Below are positions 31,465 to 42,050 of a stretch of 64,000 nucleotides of DNA, in pieces. Origin of the DNA: Pseudo-nitzschia pungens (taxonomy: Eukaryota > Bacillariophyta > Bacillariophyceae > Bacillariales > Bacillariaceae). The stretch is taken from NCBI GenBank assembly GCA_037355855.1, contig CM074760.1:5448501-5512500 (forward strand), in the 5' to 3' direction. The position numbers and the translations under genes are program-made. Positions within the stretch are counted from its first letter, which is position 1; every line of letters starts with the position of its first letter. The notes beneath the pieces were generated by a model. That model worked only from the letters and a program-made list of their open reading frames with translations. It was not told the DNA's origin and ran no database searches.

Positions 31465-32137
31465 CGGCGTTGCTGTCGGCTTGGATGAGATTCCTGCGGA
31501 TGAGGCGGCAGAGATATATGCAAAGTTATCCACTATTGAAACCGATTCCTCCGAGATCCGGAACCATTTGCTGACCGAGGTTGCCGAACTGAAGCGGATG
31601 GTTCGAACACTGACGTCGATGGTTCGGGGTCTTGCTGCTAATGCTGCTAATGCTCCAGCTCCGGCAGTGCGTCCTCGAAAGAATGCAACTCCAACCGCAA
31701 ATGCAATCGCAGCAATCGTTCGTCCTTCCGATCCGGCGGTCCCCGGGGGAGTCGCTGCTGCTCCTTCGCAGCAGCAACAACAACGACAGCGGCAGCGACG
31801 GCCCGCGACCCTGCATCCCCATCCGCGGACGCTGAGAGCCATGTGGGAGGAGTACGCGAACGGGATCGGCGGAAGAAAGCCCGCGAGAGACTTTGATCGG
31901 AGGGAGAGGGGCCGGGTCAAGTGCCGGTACTCCCGGAGAAAGATCGTCTGGGGATGCATCGAGCGCCTGATGACAACAAAGGGGGGAGGGAGAGGGGGGA
32001 AGAAGAACAAAAACGATCTCGAAACGGCCATCCGGAGGATCGAGAGCCACTACGGATCCGACCTGTCGATGACGAAGCTGATCAATGCCATGAGACGCGA
32101 CGAGAGGAACGGGGGAGCTCTTCCGCTTCGAAAGTAA
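30541..32137 (+). CDS. Crypton/GCR1_C-like DNA-binding protein, apparent frameshift
   Basis: The N-terminal part (from the ATG at 30541, MPARQLSMNR) is basic and Arg/Ala-rich, and stops at 30856-30858. The main frame, shifted by one, continues to 32137. Domains of the continuing frame: about 110 residues resembling the helical core-binding (SAM-like) domain of tyrosine recombinases and Cryptons (LRYHKILLQFMNYV, LYHWMCLKVYG, RSTTLCYWKKAISYFF, GNPTRSAEINRLIKTV); a linker with poly-Asn (31433-31462); a short coiled coil (LSTIETDSSEIRNHLLTEVAELKRMVRTL); and a C-terminal domain matching GCR1_C (LRAMWEEYANGIGGRKPARDF ending in YSRRKIVWGCIERL). No tyrosine-recombinase catalytic R-H-R-Y set is visible. 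It may be a domesticated transposon-derived regulator, or a relic. The frame change lies in an ACTAGTAC-rich patch (30844-30878). A 34-nt interval there (30845-30878) would restore frame but is very short for an intron. Confidence 0.65.
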
Positions 32138-33073
32138 CGAATCGAATGAGTTGCTGGATTCATTCTTGTTGCCGATTGCCGATGCAGCAGCAGCAGCTGT
32201 TGGAAGGGAAAAGCACGCACCCCTGTTGTAAGCTGCTGCTATCCGCTGGTTTCGATTTCGAGTTTATGTTTGTCCCTTTGCTGTTTGCTGTCCACAGGGG
32301 GGAATGGGTAGTCGATAGATTCAGTGAATCGATTCGGTCGATCGAATCGGAGATCTTTCGGATTGATTCTTGTTTCCAGCCGCCATTACTTGTTGATTGT
32401 TGTGTGCACGCAGTGTAACACCACGCTGTAGTAAAATTCATAGAAGTATGTATGAATGGTAGCCCCCTGTGAAGTCTGTTTCATTGCTTACGAGAGAGAA
32501 TGGTGGGGATGTTGTTGTTGTTGTTGTTGTTGTTGTCATGTGATTGGCCCGACATTGTCCATGACTGTTTCAATTAAAGTGAAACTTTTGGAATCTAACA
32601 TACTTAGTAGTACAAAACAAGACTGTCCCGATCCGTAAGTAAAATCTCAACATTTCGTGTAATTACTATATTTAGCTCATGTATTTTTATCACCACTGTC
32701 GATTGTAGATCAAGACTTTCCCATACCTAAACCAGCTCCTCATGTAAAAATTCTGCATTTTTTTTCCTTAGATTCAAAGACTGTTTCAACACACAAAATC
32801 ATTTTCACAGGGTTGTGAAAATAGAAACTTACTTGTCTCAATTGTAAGTCGTTCGCCATGACGAGCAAGACTGTATTCCGTCACAAGTCAGTCGTTGACC
32901 AATGACGTGATTTTTGTATCAATCAAGCTCCCCTTGACACCTCAAACAGCATAAAATGACTTGTTCTGGAATGTTATTGTATTTTGTTTGCTGGACGTTA
33001 CCTCGTACTCACTCACCAGTCGTTGCTGTTGCTTTCCGTATTCGACATCGCACCAAGTCTGTCATCGTCCAAG
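32138..33073. other. Intergenic; right part is a promoter duplicated upstream of the BspA-like pair
   Basis: No gene in 32138-32700; a (TTG)n tract lies at 32512-32536. From 32713 to the ATG at 33074 the sequence closely matches 34814-35229, upstream of the second BspA-like gene, so both copies carry the same 5' region. Confidence 0.6.
32713..33073 (+). promoter_or_regulatory. Upstream region of BspA-like copy 1 (duplicated)
   Basis: Shared with 34814-35229. Conserved blocks include CCTAAACCAGCTCCTCATG, TCATTTTCACAGG, GAAACTTACTTGTCTCAATT, GTAAGTCGTTCGCCATGACG and the bases just before the ATG (TCATCGTCCAAG). The copies differ mostly by small indels, consistent with a tandem gene duplication that carried its promoter. 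Confidence 0.7.
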
Positions 33074-33565
33074 ATGAGATTCTTCCTGTCCTCCCTCATT
33101 TTCCTTTGGATTACCTGGTTTGCCCAAGCGTCACAGGAGATTGAGCTTCCGAAGGAGATTGGTCAAGAAAACAATCAAAAGCTTTCTGTAATTGAGCAGT
33201 GTGCCAGCGAGTGCCCTGGCGATCGTCCTGTGATCATCACGGAGACTTTATCGGAGTTTCACGACCTTATTTCTACTTGTATCGCTGGTACCTGCCCATA
33301 CCCCTTACCTTTCAACTGTTGGAACACTTCCGCAGTAGAAATTATGTATAAAGCTTTTTATATGCAGAGTACTTTCAACGAGCCACTGCATTGCTGGGAC
33401 ACATCAAGTGTGACAGATATGGGAAATATGTTTCATTTGGCCACTGCCTTCAACCAACCCATTGGATCATGGAACATACAAAACGTTCACTCAATGCATT
33501 GGATGTTAGCAAGCAGCAACGCGTCGATAATACAGGGGGGACAGCAAGCAGCAGCGCGTCGATAA
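33074..33565 (+). pseudogene. BspA-like (DUF285) surface protein copy 1, truncated
   Basis: Paralogue of the intact gene at 35230. The signal peptide (MRFFLSSLIFLWITWFAQAS), the Cys-containing N-terminal domain (CASECPGDRPVI) and the first two 'FN.P...WDTS.V..M..MF' repeats are present and in frame. After WNIQNVHSMHWMLASSN the coding sequence runs straight into a minisatellite (33515-33690) and stops at 33565. The rest of the repeat domain and the whole C-terminal half with its membrane anchor are missing. The 163-aa product would be secreted without an anchor if expressed. The downstream DNA to 34800 is AT-rich repeat with no remnant of the missing exons that I can see. Probably a broken duplicate. 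Confidence 0.8.
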
Positions 33566-33690
33566 TACAAACGCGTCGATAATACAGGGGGGACAGCAAG
33601 CAGCAACGCGTCGATAATACAAACGCGTCGATAATACAGGGGGGGACAGCAAGCAGCAACGCGTCGATAATACAAACGCGTGGTCAGCCA
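33515..33690. repeat. Minisatellite, GCGTCGATAATACA family
   Basis: Tandem units built from AACGCGTCGATAATACA and GGGGGGACAGCAAGCAGC, at least seven copies of GCGTCGATAATACA. The reverse complement of the same motif (TGTATTATCGACGC plus GCTGCTGTCCCC) makes up the array at 37620-38860, about 4 kb away. Confidence 0.85.
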
Positions 33691-33839
33691 CTGGATGCTA
33701 CTGCCTGTAGCCCCAGTACACTTGCCTACACAGTAGTAGCCTTAGCACAATCCATAGCATCCATCTTGGATATCTTCATATCCTTAAAAGCAAAAGATAA
33801 AAACATTAATTTATCAGTTGACTGAAAAGTAGATCGTGT

Positions 33840-34800
33840 AATTCTGCTTTTTTCTATCATAATTTTTGGAACCTCACGCAGAGGCTCAATATTTTTTTAT
33901 CATTCAACCGAAAGTAAGAAGCTCGTGTAGTAATCTGCTTTCTTTTTCTCAAAATCTTTGGAACCTGACATTGTTGTACGGGCATTTACAAAAGGACTTT
34001 CCTGATCCTTACGCCCAATCTCAAAACATTGCTTTATCATTGGATTGAAAGTAGCTCGTGTAATTCTGCTTAATTAAGATCAAACTTTTTTGTACCTCAT
34101 GTAAGGTTACTTACTAAACAAGACTTTCCCCATCCTTAAGCCAGAGCTCAAAATATTTTATCATTAGACCAAAACTAGCTCGTATAATGATACTTTTTTT
34201 CATCCTTAAGTTGCTAAGCCAAAGTTAAACTTTATTTTTTCATCATGAGACCTACTAAACTAGCTCGAGCAATTAAGCTCTCAATTACTTTTTATCACTC
34301 GTTGGATTGAAAGTAGTTTTTTTCATCATAATTTTTGGAACCTCACGCACGGACAGTACGGGTAATCTTACTTACAACTAAGTCTTGAAGCCGAGGCTCA
34401 ATATATTTTTTTATCATTCAACCGAAAGTAAGTGTAAGGTTAGCTCGTGTAATTTTACTTTTTTTCATCCTTTTACTTTTTTTCATCCTTCTTAAGTTGC
34501 TGAGCCAAAGTTCAACTTTATTTTTTCATCATGAGACCTACTAAACTAGCTCGAGCAATTTAGCTCTCAATTACTTCTTATCACTCGTCGGATTGAAAGT
34601 AGTTTTTTTCATCATAATTTTTGGAACCTCACGCACGTACAGTACGGGTAATCTTACTTACAACTAAGCCTTGCCGAGGCTCAATATATTTTTTTATCAT
34701 TCAACCGAAAGTAAGTGTAAGGTTAGCTCGTGTAATTTTACTTTTTTTTCATCCTTTAAGTTGCTAAGCCAAAGTCAATTTTACTTTTTTTCATCCTTAA
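33840..34800. repeat. AT-rich degenerate tandem repeats between the BspA-like copies
   Basis: Blocks with TCATCATAATTTTTGGAACC, CTCAATATATTTTTTTATCA, TTCAACCGAAAGTAAG and TAGCTCGTGTAATT recur. The clearest direct repeat is about 286 bp apart (34324 and 34610). No coding frame. These blocks probably arose by local unequal exchange together with the gene duplication. Confidence 0.7.
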
Positions 34801-34813
34801 TATCGTTTGTCTA

Positions 34814-35229
34814 GGACTTTCCGATACCTAAACCAGCTCCTCATGCAAAAATTCTGCTTTTTCCCCCCCTTGGATTCAAAGACTGTCTCATCCCACATTA
34901 TCATTTTCACAGGTTGTGAAAATAGAAACTTACTTGTCTCAATTGTAAGTCGTTCGCCATGACGAGCATAATTCCTTCACAAATCAGTCGTTGACCTACG
35001 ACGTGATTTTTTTTATCAATCAGGCTCCTCCCCTCGATGTCTCAAACGGCATCAAACGGCATCAAATGACTTCCGCGATACTACTCTATTTTCTTTACTT
35101 TGTAATTCACAAACAATGGATTTCATTGCTGACTCGTGGACATGACCTTGTACTCACTCACCAGTTGCTGATTTATTTGCTATTTACCTTTCCATAGTCG
35201 GCATCGCACCAAGTCTGTCATCGTCCAAG
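34814..35229 (+). promoter_or_regulatory. Upstream region of BspA-like copy 2 (duplicated)
   Basis: Second copy of the promoter block described at 32713-33073, about 2.1 kb downstream. It differs mainly by a short CGGCATCAAA duplication (about 35047-35066) and a longer segment before the ATG. Confidence 0.7.
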
Positions 35230-37241
35230 ATGAGATTCTTCCTGTCCTCCCTCATTTTCCTTTGGATTGCCTGGTTTGCCCAAGCGTCGCAGGAGATTAA
35301 ACTTCCGAAGGAGATTGGTCAAGAAATCAATCGAAAGCTTTCTATAAGTGAGCAATGTGCCGCCGAGTGCCCTGGCGATCGTCCTGTGATCACAGAGACT
35401 GGTAAAGACTTGCAGGCCCTTATTTCTACTTGTCTTACTGGTACCTGCCCATACAGCTTACCTTTCAACTGTTGGGACACTTCTGCAGTAACTAATACGT
35501 GGAGAGCTTTTAACGGGAAGACTTTCAATGAGCCACTGCATTGCTGGGACACATCAAGTGTGACACATATGGGTGAAATGTTCAATTATGCCGCTTCCTT
35601 CAACCAACCCATTGGATCGTGGAACACACAAAACGTTGACTACATGCATTATATGTTTCATGGGGCTTCTGCTTTCAACCAACCCATTGGATCGTGGAAC
35701 ACACAAAAAGTTCTCACAATGTTTTATATGTTTCGTGGGGCTTCTGCTTTCAACCAAATCATCGATCCGTGGGACATTTCATCGGTGACCAACATGCGTA
35801 ATATGTTCGTAGTTGCACCTGCTTTCAATCAGTGTCTTCTTACTTGGCCATCGAAGGTCAGAACAGATGCCTTGCTTACTGATATGTTTACTGATTCAGG
35901 ATGCCCGGTTGGTGGAACACCATTGTTTTCGGATTCACAGTGGTGTGGGGACTGTCAAATCAGCACACACAAGGTTGCGCGTGCGAAAGTGAACGACAAA
36001 ACCGCGGAAGTCCTGACTCTAGAACCATTCAATATGAAAACCTATTTCGAAGCCTTGGACCTGTCAAATGTTGCAACCGAGCTCTTTGTCAACGTACCAC
36101 CTGGTGAACCATGCATCAATGGCACAGCCCTCGACACAAGTCTTTACAGTGCAAACACAGTTTCAGTTTCCACAACAGGAAACGGCGCCACGATTTGTAA
36201 GTCACCGTTTTTGTTGCTTTGGTACATTTCTTAACTTTTTTCTGCGCGGCCTCTCAAATGATGAATTCTCTATCTTTATCTTCTGACGACGTACTACAGA
36301 TGCTGCAGAATACACAATCACGAATGTGAATAGCACTGCTGCCTACACATCAAAAACCGACAGTTCTGGAGAAGTTGCTCTTTGTAAGTATTTTGCGGAT
36401 ACGAAACAAATACTGAATAACAATATGATATTATGATTATCAGAATGGTTCGCTCACGTGTCATACCGGTAAAACAATGATTTACAAATTTGTTGCAGGC
36501 GCCCGGGCTTCCAAAAAGCTAGACTTTGACACCTCCGCGAATGGAGCAGAGTATCTTTCCGTTGTGGATACCAAGCTGAATGTGACGGTCGACTTCAAAG
36601 CAGAGTTCCAAAACTTCACCCAGACCGTGAGCATTAGTTACGACGATGAGGATCTTGTGAGTTCTTTGATAACCAAGAATGTGGATGTCGAAGCTTTCTT
36701 GTGCGGGATTGGCAGAGCTCCTTTCTCCTCCTACAAGATGGGTGAGGAATTTGGTGTTTGCGTTCGTCCAACTGCGAAATACATTGGAGAGGGCTACTCT
36801 GTGACGGGCTTTGTCAATGTTGTGTGCTCGAACGAAGCTGCAACTCGTGCGTTGTTCGACAATTCGAACACGGATGTATTGACCAGGATCGTGGATGTTT
36901 CGAATGCCTTTGACGCAAATGGGACCGCTGTGGGTTCCAAAGCCGCTGGCTTTGTGAGCCTTGTCACCTCAGGCTATTTTGGAAAGTTGGAAAGCGCCTT
37001 TACCTGCGCTGGTGAGGTTTCTCTGAGCGGTGCCCGCCGCTTGTTGTCTCGGCCTTTCACGTTCTCTGGGGACGACATGGAGCGTCTCCTCCGAGAAGAG
37101 GGGAGCAACACGAGTCCATTCGCCTCCACCATTCCTCTGGAGTCACAGAGAGTTGACAGCACCTTGCTTGCAGGTGGATCCTTTGTCGGTGTTGGAATGA
37201 TGAGTGCCGTGTTGCTCTCAGTAGTCTTTGCACTGTTGTAA
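35230..37241 (+). CDS. BspA-like (DUF285) repeat surface protein, intact copy
   Basis: Three exons: 35230-36196, 36300-36383 and 36499-37241; donors GTAAGT, acceptors ACAG and GCAG; 1,794 nt, 597 aa, all phases consistent. Order: signal peptide (residues 1-20); a Cys-bearing N-terminal domain (CAAECPGDRPVI); five or so 25-26-residue repeats of the BspA/DUF285 type (FNQPIGSWNTQNV..M..MF.GASA; the third changes to FNQIIDPWDISSVTNM); a repeat-domain end FNQCLLTWPSKV and a Cys pair (CPVGG...CGDC); then a long beta-rich region with N-glycosylation sites (NVT, NFT). A C-terminal hydrophobic helix (AGGSFVGVGMMSAVLLSVVFALL) looks like a GPI signal or TM anchor. The repeats resemble those of bacterial and trichomonad surface proteins used in adhesion. 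Here a cell-surface role is inferred, not shown. Confidence 0.85.
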
Positions 37242-39545
37242 GGCGTCGCTGATGTTCACAACACATCATCATCATCATCATCGTATGTTTGTGATTTTTC
37301 CCACGGGTGGATCTACGGTTCATTGGTGGTTTTTTTGCGAAATTCGTTTCGCTTGTATTCTACTTTGCCGTCATTGCTTATTCGCTAGTCTTCAGTGGTT
37401 GGCTTCGCATTGTGGTAAAGTACAAGGCCATAAACTCATTAAACTAATACAACAAAAATAGTATTGATCATGCTCCAATCAGTTTTTCAATTAATTCAAC
37501 CCCTCTGAATCATTAGCAGTATTGGATTGGTTTGCTATTGGCTGCGGTCCGTGTGCCGTGTCGTGTCGTGTCGTGTCATTTTCAATTTCGTGTTCATTGG
37601 GACGCGCGTCATTGTCCCCCTGTAGATCAACGCGTTGCTGCTGTCCCCTGTATTATCGACGCTTTGCTGCTGTCCTCTGTATTATCGACGCTTTGCTGCT
37701 GCTTGCTGCTTGCTGCTTGCTGTCCCCCACTGCTGTATCGCTTTTATCTTGGCTGCGCTAGGGTATCTCTTTACTGCACATAATCCACGCGTCGAACCCA
37801 GCAAAACCCCTGTACGTTATTCGCTGCTCGCTGCTTGCTGTTCCCCCCCCTGTAATATCGACGCTATGCTGCTGCTCGCTGCTGTATCGATTTTATCTTG
37901 GCTGAGCTAGGGTATCTCTTTACAGTACAATAACAACGTGTCGGACCTAGCAAAACCCCATACGGTAGTCGCTGCTCGCTGCTCGCTGCTCGCTGTTCCT
38001 CCCCCCCATGTACCGACGCGTTGCTGCTGCTCGCTGCTGTATCGATTTCATCCGGGGCGATGCTAGGGTACCTTTTTACAGTACACAATCCACGTGTCGG
38101 ACCTAGCAACAAAACCCCATACGTTATTCGCTGCTCGCTGTTCGCTGCTTGCTGTCCCCCGTTATTCGCTGCTTGCTGCTCCCCCGTATACTATCGACGC
38201 GATGCTGCTGCTTGCTGTCCCCTCCCCTGTATATCGACGCGATGCTGCTGCTTGCTGCTCCCCTGTAGCATCGACGCTATGCTGCTGCTCGCTGCTGTAT
38301 CGATTTTATCTTGGCTGTGCTAGGGTATCTGTTTACGGTACATGATCCACGTGTCGAACCTAGCAAAACCCCGCATCTTATTCGCTGCTTCGCTGCTTGC
38401 TGTATCGGTTTTATCTTGGCTGCGCTAGGGTATCCCTTTACGGTACAAAAACAACGCGTCGAACCCAGCAAAACCCATGAACGTTATTTGCTTCCCTGTG
38501 TTATCGACGCTTTGCTGTTGCTTGCTATCCCCCCTTCCCCGTATATCAACGCTTTGCTGCTGTCCCCTGTATCAACGACGCGACGCGACGCGTTGCTCCT
38601 GCTGTCCCCTGTATACTATCGACGCGTTGGTGCTGTTTGCTGTGCCCCCCCCTTGTAGTATCGACGCTTTGCTTGCTGCTCCCCTGTAGTATCGAAGCGT
38701 TGCTGCTGCTCGCTGCCGTATCGACTTTTATCTCGGCTGCGCTAGGGCATGATTTCGCGGTACAAAAACAACGCGTCGAACCTAGCAAAACCGCTCGCTG
38801 TTGGCATCGCTAATTACTCGCTGCTCGCTACTCGCTGCTCGCTACTCGCTGCTCGCTGTCGTCTTGTTTCGACCGAGTTGTGATATTATGTCGGTCAGCG
38901 TTCGAAGAAACCGAAAATTGGCATCCGCAAGCTTGCGCCGGTAATACGGTAACCTTACTCCGAGTGCGCCATTTTCCAATCTACCCCCAACCCATGTCAA
39001 CGATGGGATTTTGGGTTTTGGTTTGATTGATTTCGACTGACTCGTACGAGTAATCTTACGGTACCGGTATTTTTTTTTGTTGATTGAGAGGAGAGCTTCC
39101 AACTTTCTCATGGATTTGCGCGCAGCGCACCAATGTTACGCGTACCATTGTACGTGTGTTTTGTATCATTATTTTTTTTTATTACAAGTATTTTTTTATT
39201 ATCACCACAGTACATGGTAACCTTACAGCAACTTACGTGTAAATTACTACGGTAGAATTCAAAATTCAAACCCATGACCAGGCCTGACGCTTTACGGGAA
39301 CCTTACTACACATAATTACTTCGTACGACGGTACACATCGATCATCGATTGTGACAACCATTGCGAACACGATATCCTTTACTGGTGCAGCATTCAGCAT
39401 TCGGCATTCGGCATTGCCTTCGACCTGCGACCCAAGAAACGATCGCCGTTTGCATACGTAACTTACCGGTACCTTCCAACGGCAAGCCGAGCCGAGCCCA
39501 GTCCAGTCCAGTCCAGTCGAATCCGATCGAACCATCCCAGTTGCC
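37242..39545. other. Intergenic, mostly minisatellite
   Basis: No gene recognised. The core (37620-38860) is the minisatellite array in its own entry. After it lies an AT-rich stretch with repeated GTAACCTTAC/GTAATCTTAC words (38947, 39050, 39217), then the GC-richer 5' flank of the gene at 39546. Confidence 0.5.
37620..38860. repeat. Composite minisatellite array, six imperfect units
   Basis: Each unit contains GCTGCTCGCTGCTCGCTG runs, a C-rich TGTCCCCC patch, TATCGACGCTTTGCTGCTG, then TATCGATTTTATCTTGGCTG, CTAGGGTATCTCTTTAC and ACGCGTCGAACCTAGCAAAA. The CTAGGG marker sits at about 37757, 37905, 38061, 38320, 38424 and 38740, so unit length varies (about 105-315 bp) with the number of internal sub-repeats. 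The reverse complement of its TATCGACGCGTTGCTGCT core is the minisatellite that truncates the BspA-like copy at 33515. Confidence 0.85.
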
Positions 39546-42050
39546 ATGACAACGACGGGCATCGACTCCTCGGACGACACACACGACACCAAAGAAAACC
39601 ACGAACGAAACGACGACAATAATGACAATGACAATGACAATGACAACAATAATGACAATGACAACAATAATGACAACAATAAAGATGACGACAATAACGA
39701 TGACGACAATAATAACGACAATAATGACGACAGTAACAACGATGACGATGACGATGACATTATCTTGATCTCATCCACCCGGCAAAAATGGGAAAAACTC
39801 CACGGGATCCACGGCCCCGGAACCATCCAACCCAAGAGGACCAACGACCGGGGAAGAAAGGACGACTCGGGCGGTGATGGTGCGATCCAAATTCCAACCA
39901 ACGACGAAGATCGGAACGAGAACGAAGACGAAGACGAGATTGTGGTCGTCACGGTGCGACCGACGCGCCAAGCGTTCGACAACGACTCGAACGGTTGCGA
40001 AAGATTGTCGATTTACGAGCTCATCCAGAGGCGATGTTTTGGTGGTCTTGGTCGTGGTCTCGGTCTTCTTGGTGTTGGCAGTGCCATCGCTATCGCTATC
40101 GATGATCCTTGCTCCGATCCGAATGCGGCTCGCTTTCGGATGGTGCCGACACCGACACTCACACTTTTGCTGGCGGTGGCGCTCTCGATCGGAATCCGGC
40201 AATGGTCGTTGCATCGGCAACGAAAGAACCGACGACGGGCTTCCAAACCGATCTTGGTCTCGGAAGCAGCGGTCGTCATCGAACAACCACAACCACAACA
40301 CGGTGGCGGCGGCCCAATCGTCGACACACCGAACACGACGACAATGCGTTCCGGGTCGAAAGCCGGCGCCGAGAATGAGAGTGATTGTGAGTGCGATAAT
40401 GAGTGTGATGACAACGAAAACGAAAACCACCCGGCAGCAACAGCGGTGGCGCGATTTGCGGAACCGATTGCAACCGCAAACAGGGGTGGCGGTACGGATG
40501 GTGTGTCGCAACAATCGCCGAGCGATTTGCGGTTGTCCGTGCGTTCCTCGGGGGGGGAACGAGAACGAGAAGGAGCGCCAAACAAAGGTCCGGAGGGCCA
40601 TTGCGGCGAAGCAGAAACAGAAACAGCAGAAACAGAAACAGCAGCAGGAGCATCACTTATCGGTACCGCACAAACAGCCGACAACGGCGTGGCACCACTG
40701 GCCGGGACGCAGCAACGCCGAGAGGTGGAGCAATTCGCTCGCGACATGCAGCAAGCAAGGGACGTCCTCGGGCTCGATTCGTCCGCGGCCGCCCTCTTTG
40801 TGCAATCCTTGCGCCTCGAAAAAAACCTCGAGAACCTCTGGATGCAAACCACCGTCCTCTCGGAAAAACGCCACAAGCAAAGCCTGCGGGCCGCGAGGCA
40901 CGATCCCAACTGGCTGGAAAAGTTCCATGCTCTGCGCGACCAATCGTATTACTGGAATCTGGGGGGCGGCGGCGGTGGTTTGAGCGGAAGCGGAAGCGGA
41001 AGATTGCTGTGGGAGGTCATTGCGATCCGGCAACTGGCGCGGGGGATTCTGCCCGTCTGGCAGCATTATTACTACCACTACCACCACTCTTCCGACACCG
41101 AAACGGTACGTGTACTCGGCAACAACATCAACAGCAACATCAACAGCAACAACAACGAACAATTCGACCGGTGGATCGCCTCCTTCCTCCGAGATTCGGT
41201 CGCATCGATCCTCGCGCAGGTTTGCGATTGCGGGACCCGGACCGGCAGCGGAACGGCAACGACGACGACTACTACGACGACGACTTCCCATGCGCAATCC
41301 GCAATGTTTTCGTGGATGATGACAATGATGACAATAATGACGACGACAACGATGATCCCGACGACAATGATGACGACCACCACTTCCACCACGTCGTCGC
41401 CATCGCTTTCATCGCCGTCGTCGTCGTCGTCCACCGTTCTCTCGCTGCTCCCGGGTTTTTTAGAGCATTGGTCGTGCTACGGTTACTGCGTGCTGTCCGC
41501 ATCGACCCTGCTCGTTTCGACGATTGTCCTCCACCACGGTCTGCGACTGTTGTCGGTGCCCTCCTCCCTGCACCATTTCGTGAACCTTGCCTCGGTGGCG
41601 TTGATCTACGGTCCCCACCGCACGCTGTCACTGGTCCTTGCGACCCTTGCGAGAACGGTGGTGGCGCTGCACATACCACTGCCGATTCCGAGCGGCGGCA
41701 GCGGCGGCACGATGCTCTCGGAAAACGAGAGCCACGGCCACGGCCACAGCGGATTGGGGTGCTCGATTCTGCTCGTCTCGCACTGGGTGATTTTGCCCCT
41801 GGTCAGCTGGATCCGGATCACCGCGCTTTGTCGCGGCGTGGAATCCCGAGCGAACGATTTGGATTTGGATTCGGATTCGGATTCGGGCGACCCCGACTTC
41901 GAGAGCGCCCTCCGCGAAGGGAGAGACCAGCTCAAGCGCTGGAAACGGGAGCAGACGACGGTTCGGTACCTTTTGTTGTCGGCGTATTCGGCACTGGTTC
42001 TGTGGGAGAACAGCGGTCGGATGGACAATACCGCGGTAGTATCGGAATAG
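39546..42050 (+). CDS. Unrecognised acidic multi-TM protein (834 aa)
   Basis: I do not recognise a family. Residues 18-75 are almost purely Asp/Asn (GAC/AAT repeats), followed by charged linkers. There is one hydrophobic segment at about 200-218 (TPTLTLLLAVALSIGIRQW), then a Glu/Thr-rich region. A conserved-looking helical stretch at about 395-480 (QFARDMQQARDVLGLDSS, SLRLEKNLENLWMQTTVL, WLEKFHALRDQSYYWNL) follows. The C-terminal part is hydrophobic, about four TM segments (around residues 635-770, including CYGYCVLSASTLLVSTIVLH and LLVSHWVILPLVSWIRI). A Thr/Met-rich microsatellite-coded stretch sits at about 570-630. The long single frame and the conserved middle segment support a real gene; long frames on other strands are shadows of the repeats. 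Likely a membrane protein of unknown role. Confidence 0.65.
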   Translation: MTTTGIDSSDDTHDTKENHERNDDNNDNDNDNDNNNDNDNNNDNNKDDDNNDDDNNNDNNDDSNNDDDDDDIILISSTRQKWEKLHGIHGPGTIQPKRTNDRGRKDDSGGDGAIQIPTNDEDRNENEDEDEIVVVTVRPTRQAFDNDSNGCERLSIYELIQRRCFGGLGRGLGLLGVGSAIAIAIDDPCSDPNAARFRMVPTPTLTLLLAVALSIGIRQWSLHRQRKNRRRASKPILVSEAAVVIEQPQPQHGGGGPIVDTPNTTTMRSGSKAGAENESDCECDNECDDNENENHPAATAVARFAEPIATANRGGGTDGVSQQSPSDLRLSVRSSGGEREREGAPNKGPEGHCGEAETETAETETAAGASLIGTAQTADNGVAPLAGTQQRREVEQFARDMQQARDVLGLDSSAAALFVQSLRLEKNLENLWMQTTVLSEKRHKQSLRAARHDPNWLEKFHALRDQSYYWNLGGGGGGLSGSGSGRLLWEVIAIRQLARGILPVWQHYYYHYHHSSDTETVRVLGNNINSNINSNNNEQFDRWIASFLRDSVASILAQVCDCGTRTGSGTATTTTTTTTTSHAQSAMFSWMMTMMTIMTTTTMIPTTMMTTTTSTTSSPSLSSPSSSSSTVLSLLPGFLEHWSCYGYCVLSASTLLVSTIVLHHGLRLLSVPSSLHHFVNLASVALIYGPHRTLSLVLATLARTVVALHIPLPIPSGGSGGTMLSENESHGHGHSGLGCSILLVSHWVILPLVSWIRITALCRGVESRANDLDLDSDSDSGDPDFESALREGRDQLKRWKREQTTVRYLLLSAYSALVLWENSGRMDNTAVVSE

